Below, piece after piece: positions 57,001-64,000 of a stretch of 64,000 nt of DNA. The notes beneath the pieces are model-generated. The model was given only the letters and a program-made list of their open reading frames with translations, was not told the DNA's origin and made no database searches. The first letter of the stretch is position 1. Each line of letters starts with the position of its first letter. The position numbers and the translations under genes are program-made. This DNA is from Trebouxia sp. TZW2008 (lineage: Eukaryota > Chlorophyta > Trebouxiophyceae > Trebouxiales > Trebouxiaceae), in the NCBI GenBank assembly GCA_002118135.1, contig BDIU01000399.1:186204-250203 (forward strand), written 5' to 3'.

Positions 57001-57840
57001 GATGCTTACTCAGCCAGAAGGTGGGCCTGCTTGTGTAACGCCACAGTCTCTGGCTGCAATCCTTTTTGTCAAGCTCATATCAGGGCGTATGCAGTTGCGG
57101 TGCTGGCCCCATTGTCTGAAGCTTTGGGTGATAAAACAAGTCTGCTGAACGGCCTACAGGGACAGGGTGAGGCATACCTGCTACCTACCTGGCATTTGCG
57201 CAGGCTTAGGTAGTAATCAATCAATCAATGTGGAAGTAGCGCAATTTCTCCAAACAGACCAGTCTGTGTTAGCCTGAGAGGATCTCAACTGTTGTTGCAG
57301 GGGTCGTGATGGTGGCTCTGGCAAGCCCCAGTTCATATCAGCAAATGCCTTCAGACGCTCTCCATCTGTAAGCTTTGGGGTCCTGCGGCCCACTCAGGTG
57401 CGCTTCCTTTGCATGGTGCTTTGTTTCCTGTCACATGCACATCGTGTCTGCTTGGATGTAAAGGCACAAGAAAGCAAACAAGACAGCTGATGTCTCACTA
57501 TGGGCATGTCTATTTGTCTGTGAGCTTGACATGCTCAACACCATTGGCAGTGTCTGACAAGCTAAACTGCAGAAAGCAGGACATCACTGGGCACAGTACT
57601 GGCAGTGCCTCTTACCGATCACCATTTCCTGCATAGATTTGCTTGCAAAGTTGCAATCCACTTCAGCCTCTCCTCTCCGCTTTGCGTTTGCAAGCCCATG
57701 TTGCAAGTGCTTTGTGCATGCAGGTGAACGCATTGGGTGCGTCAGCAATAGACGTATCAAGCAGCACAGAAGCAGTTGCACCTGTGACCCCTTCCACTTC
57801 GGCATGGGATGGTCTGACTGTCCTGGCACACTTGGAGTAG
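45075..57840 (+). CDS. Giant predicted plastid membrane protein with three classes of internal repeats (candidate multivalent scaffold)
   Basis: Fifteen exons: 45075-45296, 45401-45475, 45564-45984, 46448-46523, 46888-50078, 50736-50899, 52378-52512, 53006-53162, 53698-53930, 54182-54395, 55066-55230, 56334-56479, 56836-57020, 57301-57397 and 57724-57840; 5598 bases, 1865 residues, phases matching at all 14 junctions. Residues 1-70 form a transit peptide (no acids, many Ser/Arg, then VLLTVAAATGKPS). Hydrophobic segments: GLLLLPVLTLPLLLPRPAAA (about 100-119, ending in a possible AxA cleavage site), FVAGGAVLLFLLRAA (about 241-255) and APLLLLAGLAASAAQ (about 1362). The rest is largely disordered. 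Repeats: about 17 'ARFGVA...PKVGLKVD(K/R)P' units (about 570-975), two RRSLL(Q/H)P..AD.QNA.NQARA units (about 1056 and 1130) and seven KYDPF..LL helices (about 1400-1670). The family is not recognised. Exon 5 could instead run on to a stop at 50212. Confidence 0.75.
45957..46052. repeat. Direct repeat across a donor site (repeat-protein gene, exon 3/intron 3)
   Basis: TGGAGTCACCAGCAACCCGT (45957 on) and TGGACTCACCAGCAACACAT (46009 on) begin two tandem copies of about 52 bases. The first contains the GTCAGT donor of intron 3; the second reads CTCAGT there and is not a donor. An in-frame TAA (46002-46004) separates them. Confidence 0.7.
47800..49020 (+). repeat. Coding tandem array of ARFG-VGLK units
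   Basis: About 17 imperfect units of 57-90 bases within exon 5 of the giant repeat gene. The consensus is (A/G)RFG(V/I)A(A/S/K)xQPEPK, then VGLK(V/A)D(K/R)P, then a Ser/Thr/Pro/Gly spacer. Neighbouring units are often almost identical in DNA (for example the first two, and the pair near 48560-48700), so the array has expanded or been homogenised recently. A 254-codon antisense open frame (47698-48462) is a by-product. Confidence 0.9.
50875..51730. repeat. Degenerate tandem copies of exon 6 end plus donor inside intron 6
   Basis: The exon 6 end TGCAGAGCCCCTCTGGCCGG with its GTCAGT donor recurs in decayed form near 51075 (TGCAGAGCTCCTCGGGCCAG), 51246 (TGCAGAGCCCAC) and 51373 (TGCAGAGCCTCTCAGGCCAG, followed by TCAGTC). 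CATAGCTGCAG and TACTGTGCAATG-type intron words also recur. The copies are spaced about 125-195 bases apart. Confidence 0.65.
52197..52466 (+). repeat. Duplicated exon 7 of the giant repeat gene
   Basis: TGTGACCAAATGCAG starts both copies (52198 and 52363). They encode GSKRRQALAQARAVDEEHIH with QKRYK, and GAKGRQALAKAPAVDEEPLD with WKRYRKYDIF. The second (52378-52512) has a proper GTACCA donor and carries the KYDIF motif. The first keeps an open frame and might be used through GTGCAA at 52324. Confidence 0.75.
52852..53075 (+). repeat. Duplicated exon 8 with a frameshifted first copy
   Basis: GGCAGTCCACTACGGACTCC at about 52855 and GGCAGTCCATTGCAGGATCT at 53006 begin two copies. The second reads LADAVPEEGKPKYDFLRDAL. 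The first has a small deletion before AAGTATGACTTCCTG that breaks the frame, so it is a pseudo-exon. Confidence 0.7.
54300..54540 (+). repeat. Duplicated 3' part of exon 10
   Basis: The segment encoding NLRKPSDASDSKYDPIQAVF and SQTPSG (ending 54395) recurs at about 54443-54534 as ENLRKLSDASDSKHDPIQAL with SQMPSG. Both copies keep the unusual CAGGCAAGT (GC) donor sequence. The second lacks a clear acceptor. Confidence 0.75.
54765..55790 (+). repeat. Cluster of degenerate exon 11-type copies
   Basis: GGGATGCACCGC recurs at 54769 and 55066, and a diverged relative (GACGTGCCACTAGACATTCC) lies at 54927. The CTGGACAAGTATGACC / CAGCTGCTCAAC(T/T)(C/T)CCTCAGC block of exon 11 recurs near 55320, 55436, 55580 and 55722 in increasingly decayed form, with GAGCAATGAGT(T/C) and GCCATAG in the last two. 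Unit spacing downstream is about 115-145 bases. Only 55066-55230 fits the reading frame. Confidence 0.7.
56676..56960 (+). repeat. Duplicated exon 13 (two open copies)
   Basis: Copies start at 56676 and 56836, each after a (T)(A/G)CAG acceptor in phase 0. They encode VAAGGHQLQGQGG with GADKLFEGADFVYNPYLPIA, and AAAGEHQLQGASAPQ with GADRPSEWSGFVYNPYSGDL. The second ends in a donor of the right phase for exon 14. The first has no donor that restores frame. Confidence 0.75.
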
Positions 57841-58719
57841 CTTTAGTCACGCCGTACTTACTGCAAGCTGAGCCCACAGGTATATGCTGACATGTTCTGT
57901 TGAAAGAGCATGCCTAGTATGGGCTGCATGCTGCTGCTGCTGCTGCTGCTGTTGCTGTTGCTCTCTTGAGAGAACAAAAGAGAAAAGTCTATGCTGTCAT
58001 AGTCGGAACCTCTCTGTCTATAGAGGCAGCTTGGGCTTCTTTTGATGTGTGTTACGTTCAGCATGTAGAGGCAGGCAATAAGGAGTGAGCTATACTGTGG
58101 CAGCAATTTGTGGCCTTCACACATCACAGGTGCATCAGGCAATCTGACTGTGGTTGCTGTGGTGCTCTTGCATGTGCTCGTGGACTGACTTTACATGCGT
58201 GATCTGTAGGGTGGTGGTCAGTGGCGCCATATGGTGATCTCGCTGCAATTTCAATGCGGATTGGCTTTGCAACATAGCATTTTGAACACCTTGTCTACGA
58301 TGCAGAAGGCCTGCTATAAAGTGGCCGGGACCTCTTACACCAGACTCAAGAGAAGATTACGTCGATATGAGTGTACTGTGTATGACATTCAGCAATGCAT
58401 GCATGCGCTGCCTTACATTGTGAGTGGTATTTTTTTGCATACAGTGAACAATACTTATGCCTGTGTGAGTCTAAATGTACAGTTGAAATGTCAACCAAAA
58501 TTTGCGTTGCGTGTCTTGCGTGAGCTTTGGAAGGCCCACATAGCAAGTCAGCGTTTGCGTCACATTGCACCAACCTTGCATATCAGAATTCTCTGAAAAG
58601 TCAATATATTTTGCATATGCAGCAAGGCTATCTGTATGCAGCATGCAGGCGTTACATTACATTTTTCCGCGTGATCACAGCCGGTGCATGCGCGATTGCA
58701 TAAGCACAGGCGTACATGC
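57841..58719. other. Intergenic region with CTG microsatellite and dispersed repeat copy 3
   Basis: Contains a CTG/TTG trinucleotide run (57929-57962), repeat copy 3 (57968-58045), and the 3' UTR of the giant repeat gene. The open frame at 58231-58596 has no family resemblance and an unremarkable composition; I do not call it a gene. The GNAT promoter should lie in the last few hundred bases. Confidence 0.5.
57968..58045. repeat. Dispersed hairpin repeat, copy 3 (downstream of the giant repeat gene)
   Basis: GAACAAAAGAGAAAAGTCTA, GTCATAGTCGGAACCTCT and CTGTCTATAGAGGCAGC match the core of copies 1 and 2. CCTCT...AGAGG gives the same small stem. Confidence 0.5.
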
Positions 58720-61225
58720 ATGCGTGTACAAGCCAAGTCACCGTCTGTGCAATTGCGCTACGGCTGGACAGCAACTAACGCAAGCCATCTCGTCGTGCAT
58801 GCTCAAACTTGTCGTTGTGCTGTAGCGACCAAACGATGCGGCACCAGACGCGCTGTCAAACGCACGGTCTGCTCTGTCGTGGCTGGCTTTCACCAGCAAC
58901 GGCTGGCAGCGGTTCCGCGAACAGCGCAGAAACAGCATGCCGGATCCGTAACGGTCCATATCAGGTGCTGCGCTGATACAAGTGAACGTGAAGCCCTTTC
59001 TGCACCGTCATGGTCACACTGTACATTCGATGCTGTGTGAGCCTGACACATGCCCCAAACCGACTTAAGTTCTTCTATTGCAGGGAGGCAGAGACAGATG
59101 CTGACCTGCACGCTATCGGCTGGTTGCGAGCCCGAAGTTTCTATGCATACCCTCCTGAGCGCGCTTTTGCAGGACAGGTCAGCTTCAGGTTTTTTGACCG
59201 CCAAATGCACGCACGTCAGCACAGCTTTTGTTACTACGGCTGAAGCATTGCAACATTCCCTCCTGATAGGCACAGCACAGTGCAAAACGCATGAATTCAA
59301 GATAGACAATGTGGAAAACTTGCATCCATGCGCCTGCAGCTACACCAAACCATGATTGCTGATGAAGAGTACAAGGCCTTGAAAGCTGAGCGTGACAGAA
59401 GAGCCCAGCAGCTCACTCAGCAATCAACACAGGACAGATCAGTCTGCCTTCTGGCCTCCATTTCCAGACAGCACAACTCACATGCAGCTGCTGATGCTGA
59501 TGACAATGTGGCGGGCACATTGGACTTGTACGCCGTCAAATCAGTGCAGGGCGAGGTCCTCATAGGTACAGATTGCAATGATGCTGATACAGAGAACTTG
59601 CTGAACAATGCAACTAGTGCAGATGCAGCATTTGTTCATGATGAAGCTGCTGTTGAACGCTATGTGTGCTGATCAACAATGCATAACCTGCAAGTCAGAG
59701 ATAGCTCCTGTGCATGCGGGGTTTTACCCATGAAGACATGTCTGCAAAACCATGTCACTGTTGCCTCAGTTTGTCATGCATGCTAGACAGCAGTGACTGA
59801 CAGTGCTGACAGGTGCATGCTCCGCCATTGCCATGAACAGCCACTACAGTCCTTCATTCAGGCATCATTTGTGGCTCCATGTTTGCCTTCGGAAGAAAGC
59901 AGATTATCCTGAGGAAAAAAGATGTGTGTATGTGCAGGCAATAGTGACAATGCAGCTTACAGGAACTTCCTGTGGCTGTTCATTTGCCTTCAGCAAATTT
60001 TCATGATAAAAAAGATGTGTCTATGTGCAGGCAACAGTGACAATGCGGCTTACCTGGCCAATGTATGTGTGGCAGAGTCTGCAAGGCGGCAAGGGGTGGG
60101 GGGCGCCCTTGTATGGGCTGCCAGACAGCAGGCCAGAGACTGGGGTAAGGTCATTCTCTGTATCATTACAACACACTGAGTCTTACCAATGGGTGGGCTG
60201 GCATGCCCCTGTGACCGACCCAATTGATGATGCAAATGTCTAGGCTGGTATGCTTGTGAGGATGATCACCCTGCAAAGGATTGTCACGTCTTCATACCAT
60301 GTCCTCATACAGGCTGTCAGACAGCAGGCCAGGGACTGGGTTAAGGTCATTCCCTGTATGATTAAGCCACACGGGATGTTACCAATGGTTAGGCTGGCAT
60401 GCCCCTGTGACCGACTCAGTTGATGATGGTAATGTCTAGGCTGGCATGCCCCTGTGACTGACTCAATTGATGATGGCAATGTCTAGGCTGGCATGCTTGT
60501 GAACATCATCACTCTGCAGAGGCTTGTCACGTCTTCATACCTTGTCCTCATACAGGCTGCCAAACAGCAGGTCAGGGATTGGGGTGAATTTAAATGAGAT
60601 GAGTGTCTTCTCATTATGAGATCTGAGTGGCATTGGATTGGCATTCAGCCTAGCCTGCCAACATGGTCATCCAACACATACAGCAAAACTTCTGCTCATG
60701 GCTGTGACATATACACTCTCAGCTGCTCGCGTCCGAAGTGAGTTGACTAGCGATGGGCATGCATCTAAAACATGTGTGCATTCCAGAATAGCCTATGCCT
60801 AGCAGCAACCCCAGTGCAGGCATGTGTGATCGTTGCCATGTCAGTGGACGCCACCGTGTTGTATGTAGCTCAATGATACCTTGTTTTGTGTGGCTTTCAG
60901 GTGTGGATGCGTTGTATGTCCATATCATGGCAGTCAATGAGGCAGCAAAGCTGTTCTATCAGCTCAATGGCTTTACAGTCGAGCAAGAGGAAAGCAGCAA
61001 CTCTGCACACTACAGGTGATTCCACAAAACAGCATGCACCATGAATTTCAATGCATAACGTTCTCTGAAAAGCAGTGGAATTTGCAATTTGTACTCCTGC
61101 ACAGGAAATGTCTATATCAAGCTCAAGAAGATTGCTTGTTTGTCAGTCAAAGTGCTTGTTGCGTTGGAAGAATTTGGGCATTCCTCAGTACATCACAGGC
61201 TTACTGCAATAAAGGATCAAAGTGA
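58720..61225 (+). CDS. GNAT-family N-acetyltransferase, probably plastid-targeted
   Basis: Six exons: 58720-58964, 59084-59177, 59340-59565, 60031-60144, 60901-61015 and 61105-61225; 915 bases, 304 residues, phases matching. The first about 75 residues are basic, rich in Ala, Thr, Val and Gln, and lack acids, as in a transit peptide. The fold starts at VTVHIREAETDADLHAIGWL and RARSFYAYPPERAFAGQ, a pattern seen in plant plastid GNATs. Motif A is intact: LANVCVAESARRQGVGGALV, with the acetyl-CoA pyrophosphate loop RRQGVG. Motif B is VDALYVHIMAVNEAAKLFYQ with LNGF. These enzymes transfer acetyl from acetyl-CoA to protein N-termini or lysines. The ATG at 58720 was chosen because only this frame joins exon 2. 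The final exon is rich in Cys and Ser and less certain. Confidence 0.85.
59900..60050 (+). repeat. Duplicated start of GNAT exon 4
   Basis: AAAAAAGATGTGT(G/C)TATGTGCAGGCAA(T/C)AGTGACAATGC(A/G)GCTTAC occurs at 59915-59960 and again at 60009-60052. The second continues into CTGGCCAATGTATG and is the real exon. The first diverges into AGGAACTTCCTG and is a relic carrying its own acceptor. Confidence 0.75.
60117..60590 (+). repeat. Triplicated end of GNAT exon 4 with following intron
   Basis: GCTGCCAGACAGCAGGCCAG (60117), GCTGTCAGACAGCAGGCCAG (60314) and GCTGCCAAACAGCAGGTCAG (60556) begin three tandem units of about 200-240 bases. The units share GTCTAGGCTGGCATGC, TTGTCACGTCTTCATACC(A/T)TGTCCTCATACAG and TGTGACCGAC words. 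The first is the exon end with a GTAAGG donor; in the second and third this reads GTTAAGG and GTGAAT. Confidence 0.8.
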
Positions 61226-61941
61226 AAAAATCCGTTTTCAGTAGAGACAGAGACCCACTCATCTGCTAACACCATGTCAGCAGAAAGACCCCAGAAACAA
61301 TGTTGATCTGCAAAGCATGCTGGCCCCTTCAGCTCAGCCTATACGACTAAACACATTACTCTTCATCAGGTCACAAGTTGTGTATTTGGGCATGCAGGGG
61401 TCACTGCTTAGATGGGATTGAAGGACGCGGGCGTACACTGCTGCTGCGAGACACCAGACTATGACAACACAGACTCATGACAGCGGACTGTACTGACACA
61501 AGCACATGACACAAGACTGTAATGACAAACCCAAAAACCATTATCGGTACACACAAAGTTCATTGGCAGGAGCTTCAGTAGAGGATGCTGGCGCACCTGC
61601 ACAGCCAAGGCATCACCAAGAAACACCAGACCTTGACTGAAAGGCAAAGCGACAAACACTGGCCGCAAACTTGAACCGGCACATCACACTAGGCACTTGG
61701 CATGAAATCAGAGGATGGTCAATTGCTGGGAATCTTATCATCCATGTGATGCCATGCAGTGCTTGTTGACCACAGCCACAAAGCTGTGTTGGCGCAGTTG
61801 GGAAGTGCAGCCTAACATGTAAACAAGGACTGCATGAAGCCACAAACACAGATTGAACATTCAGACGGTGCAGTCCATCATGTACACCAGGACTGCATGA
61901 AGAGACAGGCTGATGACCAAATTGTCCTGCCATTGCTCATG
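61226..61941. other. Convergent intergenic region
   Basis: Lies between the GNAT stop (plus) and the coiled-coil gene stop (minus). A short direct repeat containing GGACTGCATGAAG occurs near 61829 and 61891. No gene is recognised. Confidence 0.4.
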
Positions 61942-64000
61942 TTATTGGTGTGTGTCATCTGAGCTGTGCAGACTGGCAATAAAAGCCGCATCATCCATAC
62001 TCTTGATCTCTTCCATGGACAGAACAGCTTCATTGGCATATTTGAGGATTCTGTTCATCACATTTCCCTTCATTTGCAGTGCCTTCTGTTGACTTAGCCT
62101 GACTTCTGCTGCTGCTGCTGGGTCTCTGTTTTGTTGTGCCAGCAAGGCATCCTTGTCCTCCATCAGTTGTACTATCTGCAGTAAACAGTCAAACTGCAAA
62201 CTGCTTGTCCTGTCTGTTTGCACGTTAGTGACCCTGACTTCATTCAAGCAGGCTTGCAAGATGGCAGTCGCAGCAATTAGGCGAAAGGGGGTGACTACTT
62301 TGTGCATGCACATCAGCCAGCAGCGCTGAGGCAGTGAACAGATAGTGGAACACAGTTTCAGTGTGTGAATGCAGTGGCTAAGTGCTGAGCGCTTCACATA
62401 CAGCAAAGCAATGCATAGCACCAGGCCTGACATGCAGCATGCATGTACAGCAGCAACAGTGGCAAAGAGCATATGCCTGGGCATTCTGTCACAACAGTAG
62501 GCGCCTGAATGTTACACAGCATGACAAAGTTGGCATTGCTCCAAAAGTGGCTGGTAATGCTTTCATGAGATCCTGCTTCCAAATCAGCCAGCTCTATCGG
62601 TGCAGAAATGGCATCACAACTGCCAAGCAGCAAACATACATGCTGACCACATGCGAGCTAGATGTCTGGTAGGCTCAGACAGAAGCTCTTTAGTTGCTGC
62701 TGTGTTCATCAATGTGAACGTGAAGCAGCCATCCTGAGCAGCTTCACAGTAGAAAGGCTCCATTTGTTCCTCATGGGCAAGCACTTTCGCTAGGCAGATC
62801 TACATGCGTAAGCAATTGCACCTGTGTGTCTTGGCGCTCCTGCCGCTGCCGGAGGAGCTCAATCTCAGCATCCTTTTCTGACACAGAGAAGGCCAGGGCT
62901 TCAGCTTTAGCCTTGACCAACAGCATCTCCCTCTGCAGTCGGGCTGTCAAGCTGCTGCTGTCTGACAGCCGACTCTGCAGCGTTTGTACCTGTGCCACCA
63001 AAGTTGCGTTTATGCTGTGCTACACAAGATCAACACATCTGACTTTTCACAAAAACAGACATACAAGATGCATAAGATGAACGCCTCTGATCTATCACCC
63101 TATCAATATCTCTGGACGTTTTCTACAACAGACACTGCTGGTCTACCAGTCAAAGCCTACCTGTGAGCGCAGGCCAGAATTGATCCAGTTGGTCTTGGTA
63201 AGGCTGGCCGACATGGTGTTGACTTGCTGCGCCTCACACATGGACCCCTCCAATGCATGATTATACTCGGCCTGCATCTAGCATTCTCTAGTGTGTTTCT
63301 GTATTCTGCTTGCAACATTTGTGTTTTGATGCTCTGTTGTGCTCTGCCTGCTGCTTTGTGACCTGCTGCCTGTTGACAGTGACGCTGTTGCACGCTGAAC
63401 ATTGTGTTGAGGGTAGAGTGCTGGCAAGCAATCCACATTGTGACAAAAGCAGCAGTGCTCCTGCTTGTAGCCTCATGTCTGCATCAGGGATGGCATTGCA
63501 CTGCCACCTTTGATTGCTTGCAAATGCTGGTAATGCTCATTGGATCAATCAGAACACAACGTAGCAAATTACAAAGCGACAGCTCATGCTCTTCTCATAC
63601 TATGGGTATAACCAGGATCTTCATGTAGGAGCGTTGACCTAGCAGGCTGCAGCTATTAGCAAAGCAGCCCACCTGTACAAAATGTAGCAAGCCGTCTGTG
63701 GCTAAGCCAGTGGTGGCTGCACAAGGTGGACATCTTTGGCCAAAGCAGCACTCCAGATTGCACAGTAGCAACCGAAGCTGTCATGCAGCAGTGTGTGAAT
63801 ACCAGGCTGCAGCTGTAACATGCTGTGGTCAAAGCAGCCCACCTGTACAAACTGTAGCAGGCCGTCTGTGGCCAAGCCAGGATGGCTGCACAAGGTGGAC
63901 AAAGTGTCCTGAGCCAACTGCAAACGCCCTCTGCATGTACAAGGCAGACTGTTAAATCAGATTAGGGAATCGGTGATTGATAAATATTCTGTACTTGTCT
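61942..64000 (-). CDS. Coiled-coil protein, C-terminal part (truncated by window edge)
   Basis: Exons read leftward on the minus strand: 63917-63843, 63271-63161, 62989-62822 and 62175-61942, all phase 0; further exons lie beyond the right edge. They encode LAQDTLSTLCSHPGLATDGL with LQFVQ; AEYNHALEGSMCEAQQVNTM; VQTLQSRLSDSSSLTARLQR with LLVKAKAEALAFSVSEKDAE and IELLRQRQERQ, a clear heptad coiled coil; and IVQLMEDKDALLAQQ with MNRILKYANEAVLSMEEIKS, ending SDDTHQ. No named domain is visible. Coiled coils of this kind occur in Golgi tethers and in centriole or cilium proteins; which applies here cannot be told from this part. Confidence 0.7.
63663..63917 (-). repeat. Duplicated exon with a frameshifted copy in the coiled-coil gene
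   Basis: AAAGCAGCCCACCTGTACAA begins both copies (63660 and 63831 on the plus strand), followed by A(A/C)TGTAGCA(A/G)GCCGTCTGTGGC and GGCTGCACAAGGTGGACA. On the minus strand the copy at 63917-63843 is open. The copy near 63740-63672 has an extra base (CACCACTGGC for CATCCTGGC) that shifts the frame, so it is a pseudo-exon with an intact GTGGGC donor. Confidence 0.75.

Noticed and set aside
58231..58596. A 121-codon open frame as a separate gene
   Set aside because: No recognisable motif, no splice partners, and composition typical of spacer DNA.
1..64000. tRNA, rRNA, reverse transcriptase, integrase or viral genes
   Set aside because: No tRNA-like B-box/cloverleaf, rRNA segment or catalytic motif of a retroelement or virus was seen on reading both strands. 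A tRNAscan or Rfam search was not possible.

Overview
The window is nuclear DNA of a green alga (Chlorophyta; a Trebouxiophyceae-like lineage is my guess, not shown). The genes are split by many short GT-AG introns, almost all ending in TGCAG, and run on both strands without operons. Several proteins carry plastid transit peptides, one has a starch-binding CBM20 domain, and TGTAA words of the green-algal poly(A) type follow some stops. BBS2, an ASPM-type protein and a kinesin indicate a lineage that still builds cilia or centrioles. Exon models were joined by eye. Where exons are listed, acceptor and donor phases agree along the model and the CDS length divides by three.

Layout, left to right. 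1-7.3 kb: an ASPM-like gene (minus, cut by the left edge) head to head with a complete 12-exon BBS2. 7.7-9.6 kb: BTB-BACK-SPRY protein (minus). 9.9-13.1 kb: plastid DUF2232 membrane protein (plus) with a duplicated exon and an intronic inverted-repeat element. 13.5-17.5 kb: an unrecognised multi-exon gene (minus). 18.6-19.6 kb: plastid CBM20-SAP protein (minus), head to head with an F-box protein (19.9-21.2 kb), which converges on proteasome subunit beta-5 (21.6-23.5 kb, minus). 23.9-33.0 kb: a large divergent kinesin (plus). 33.5-35.0 kb: SPRING1/C12orf49-type Golgi protein (minus). 35.1-36.0 kb: a small uncertain gene. 36.3-39.7 kb: GT90 glycosyltransferase (plus). 40.8-44.3 kb: TBC Rab-GAP (minus). 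45.1-57.8 kb: a giant repeat protein of about 1,865 residues with a predicted plastid transit peptide (plus). 58.7-61.2 kb: plastid GNAT acetyltransferase (plus). 61.9-64 kb: a coiled-coil protein (minus, cut by the right edge).

Two things stand out. First, the 45-58 kb gene encodes a predicted plastid membrane protein with three classes of short internal repeats, the design expected of a multivalent scaffold such as a pyrenoid or thylakoid organiser. I know of no described protein with this layout. Second, tandem duplication of single exons with their introns has happened repeatedly in at least six neighbouring genes. In most cases one copy is intact and the other carries frameshifts or lost splice sites. 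In the DUF2232 gene both copies stay open and phase-compatible, so they could be mutually exclusive exons. GC-AG introns are also unusually frequent.
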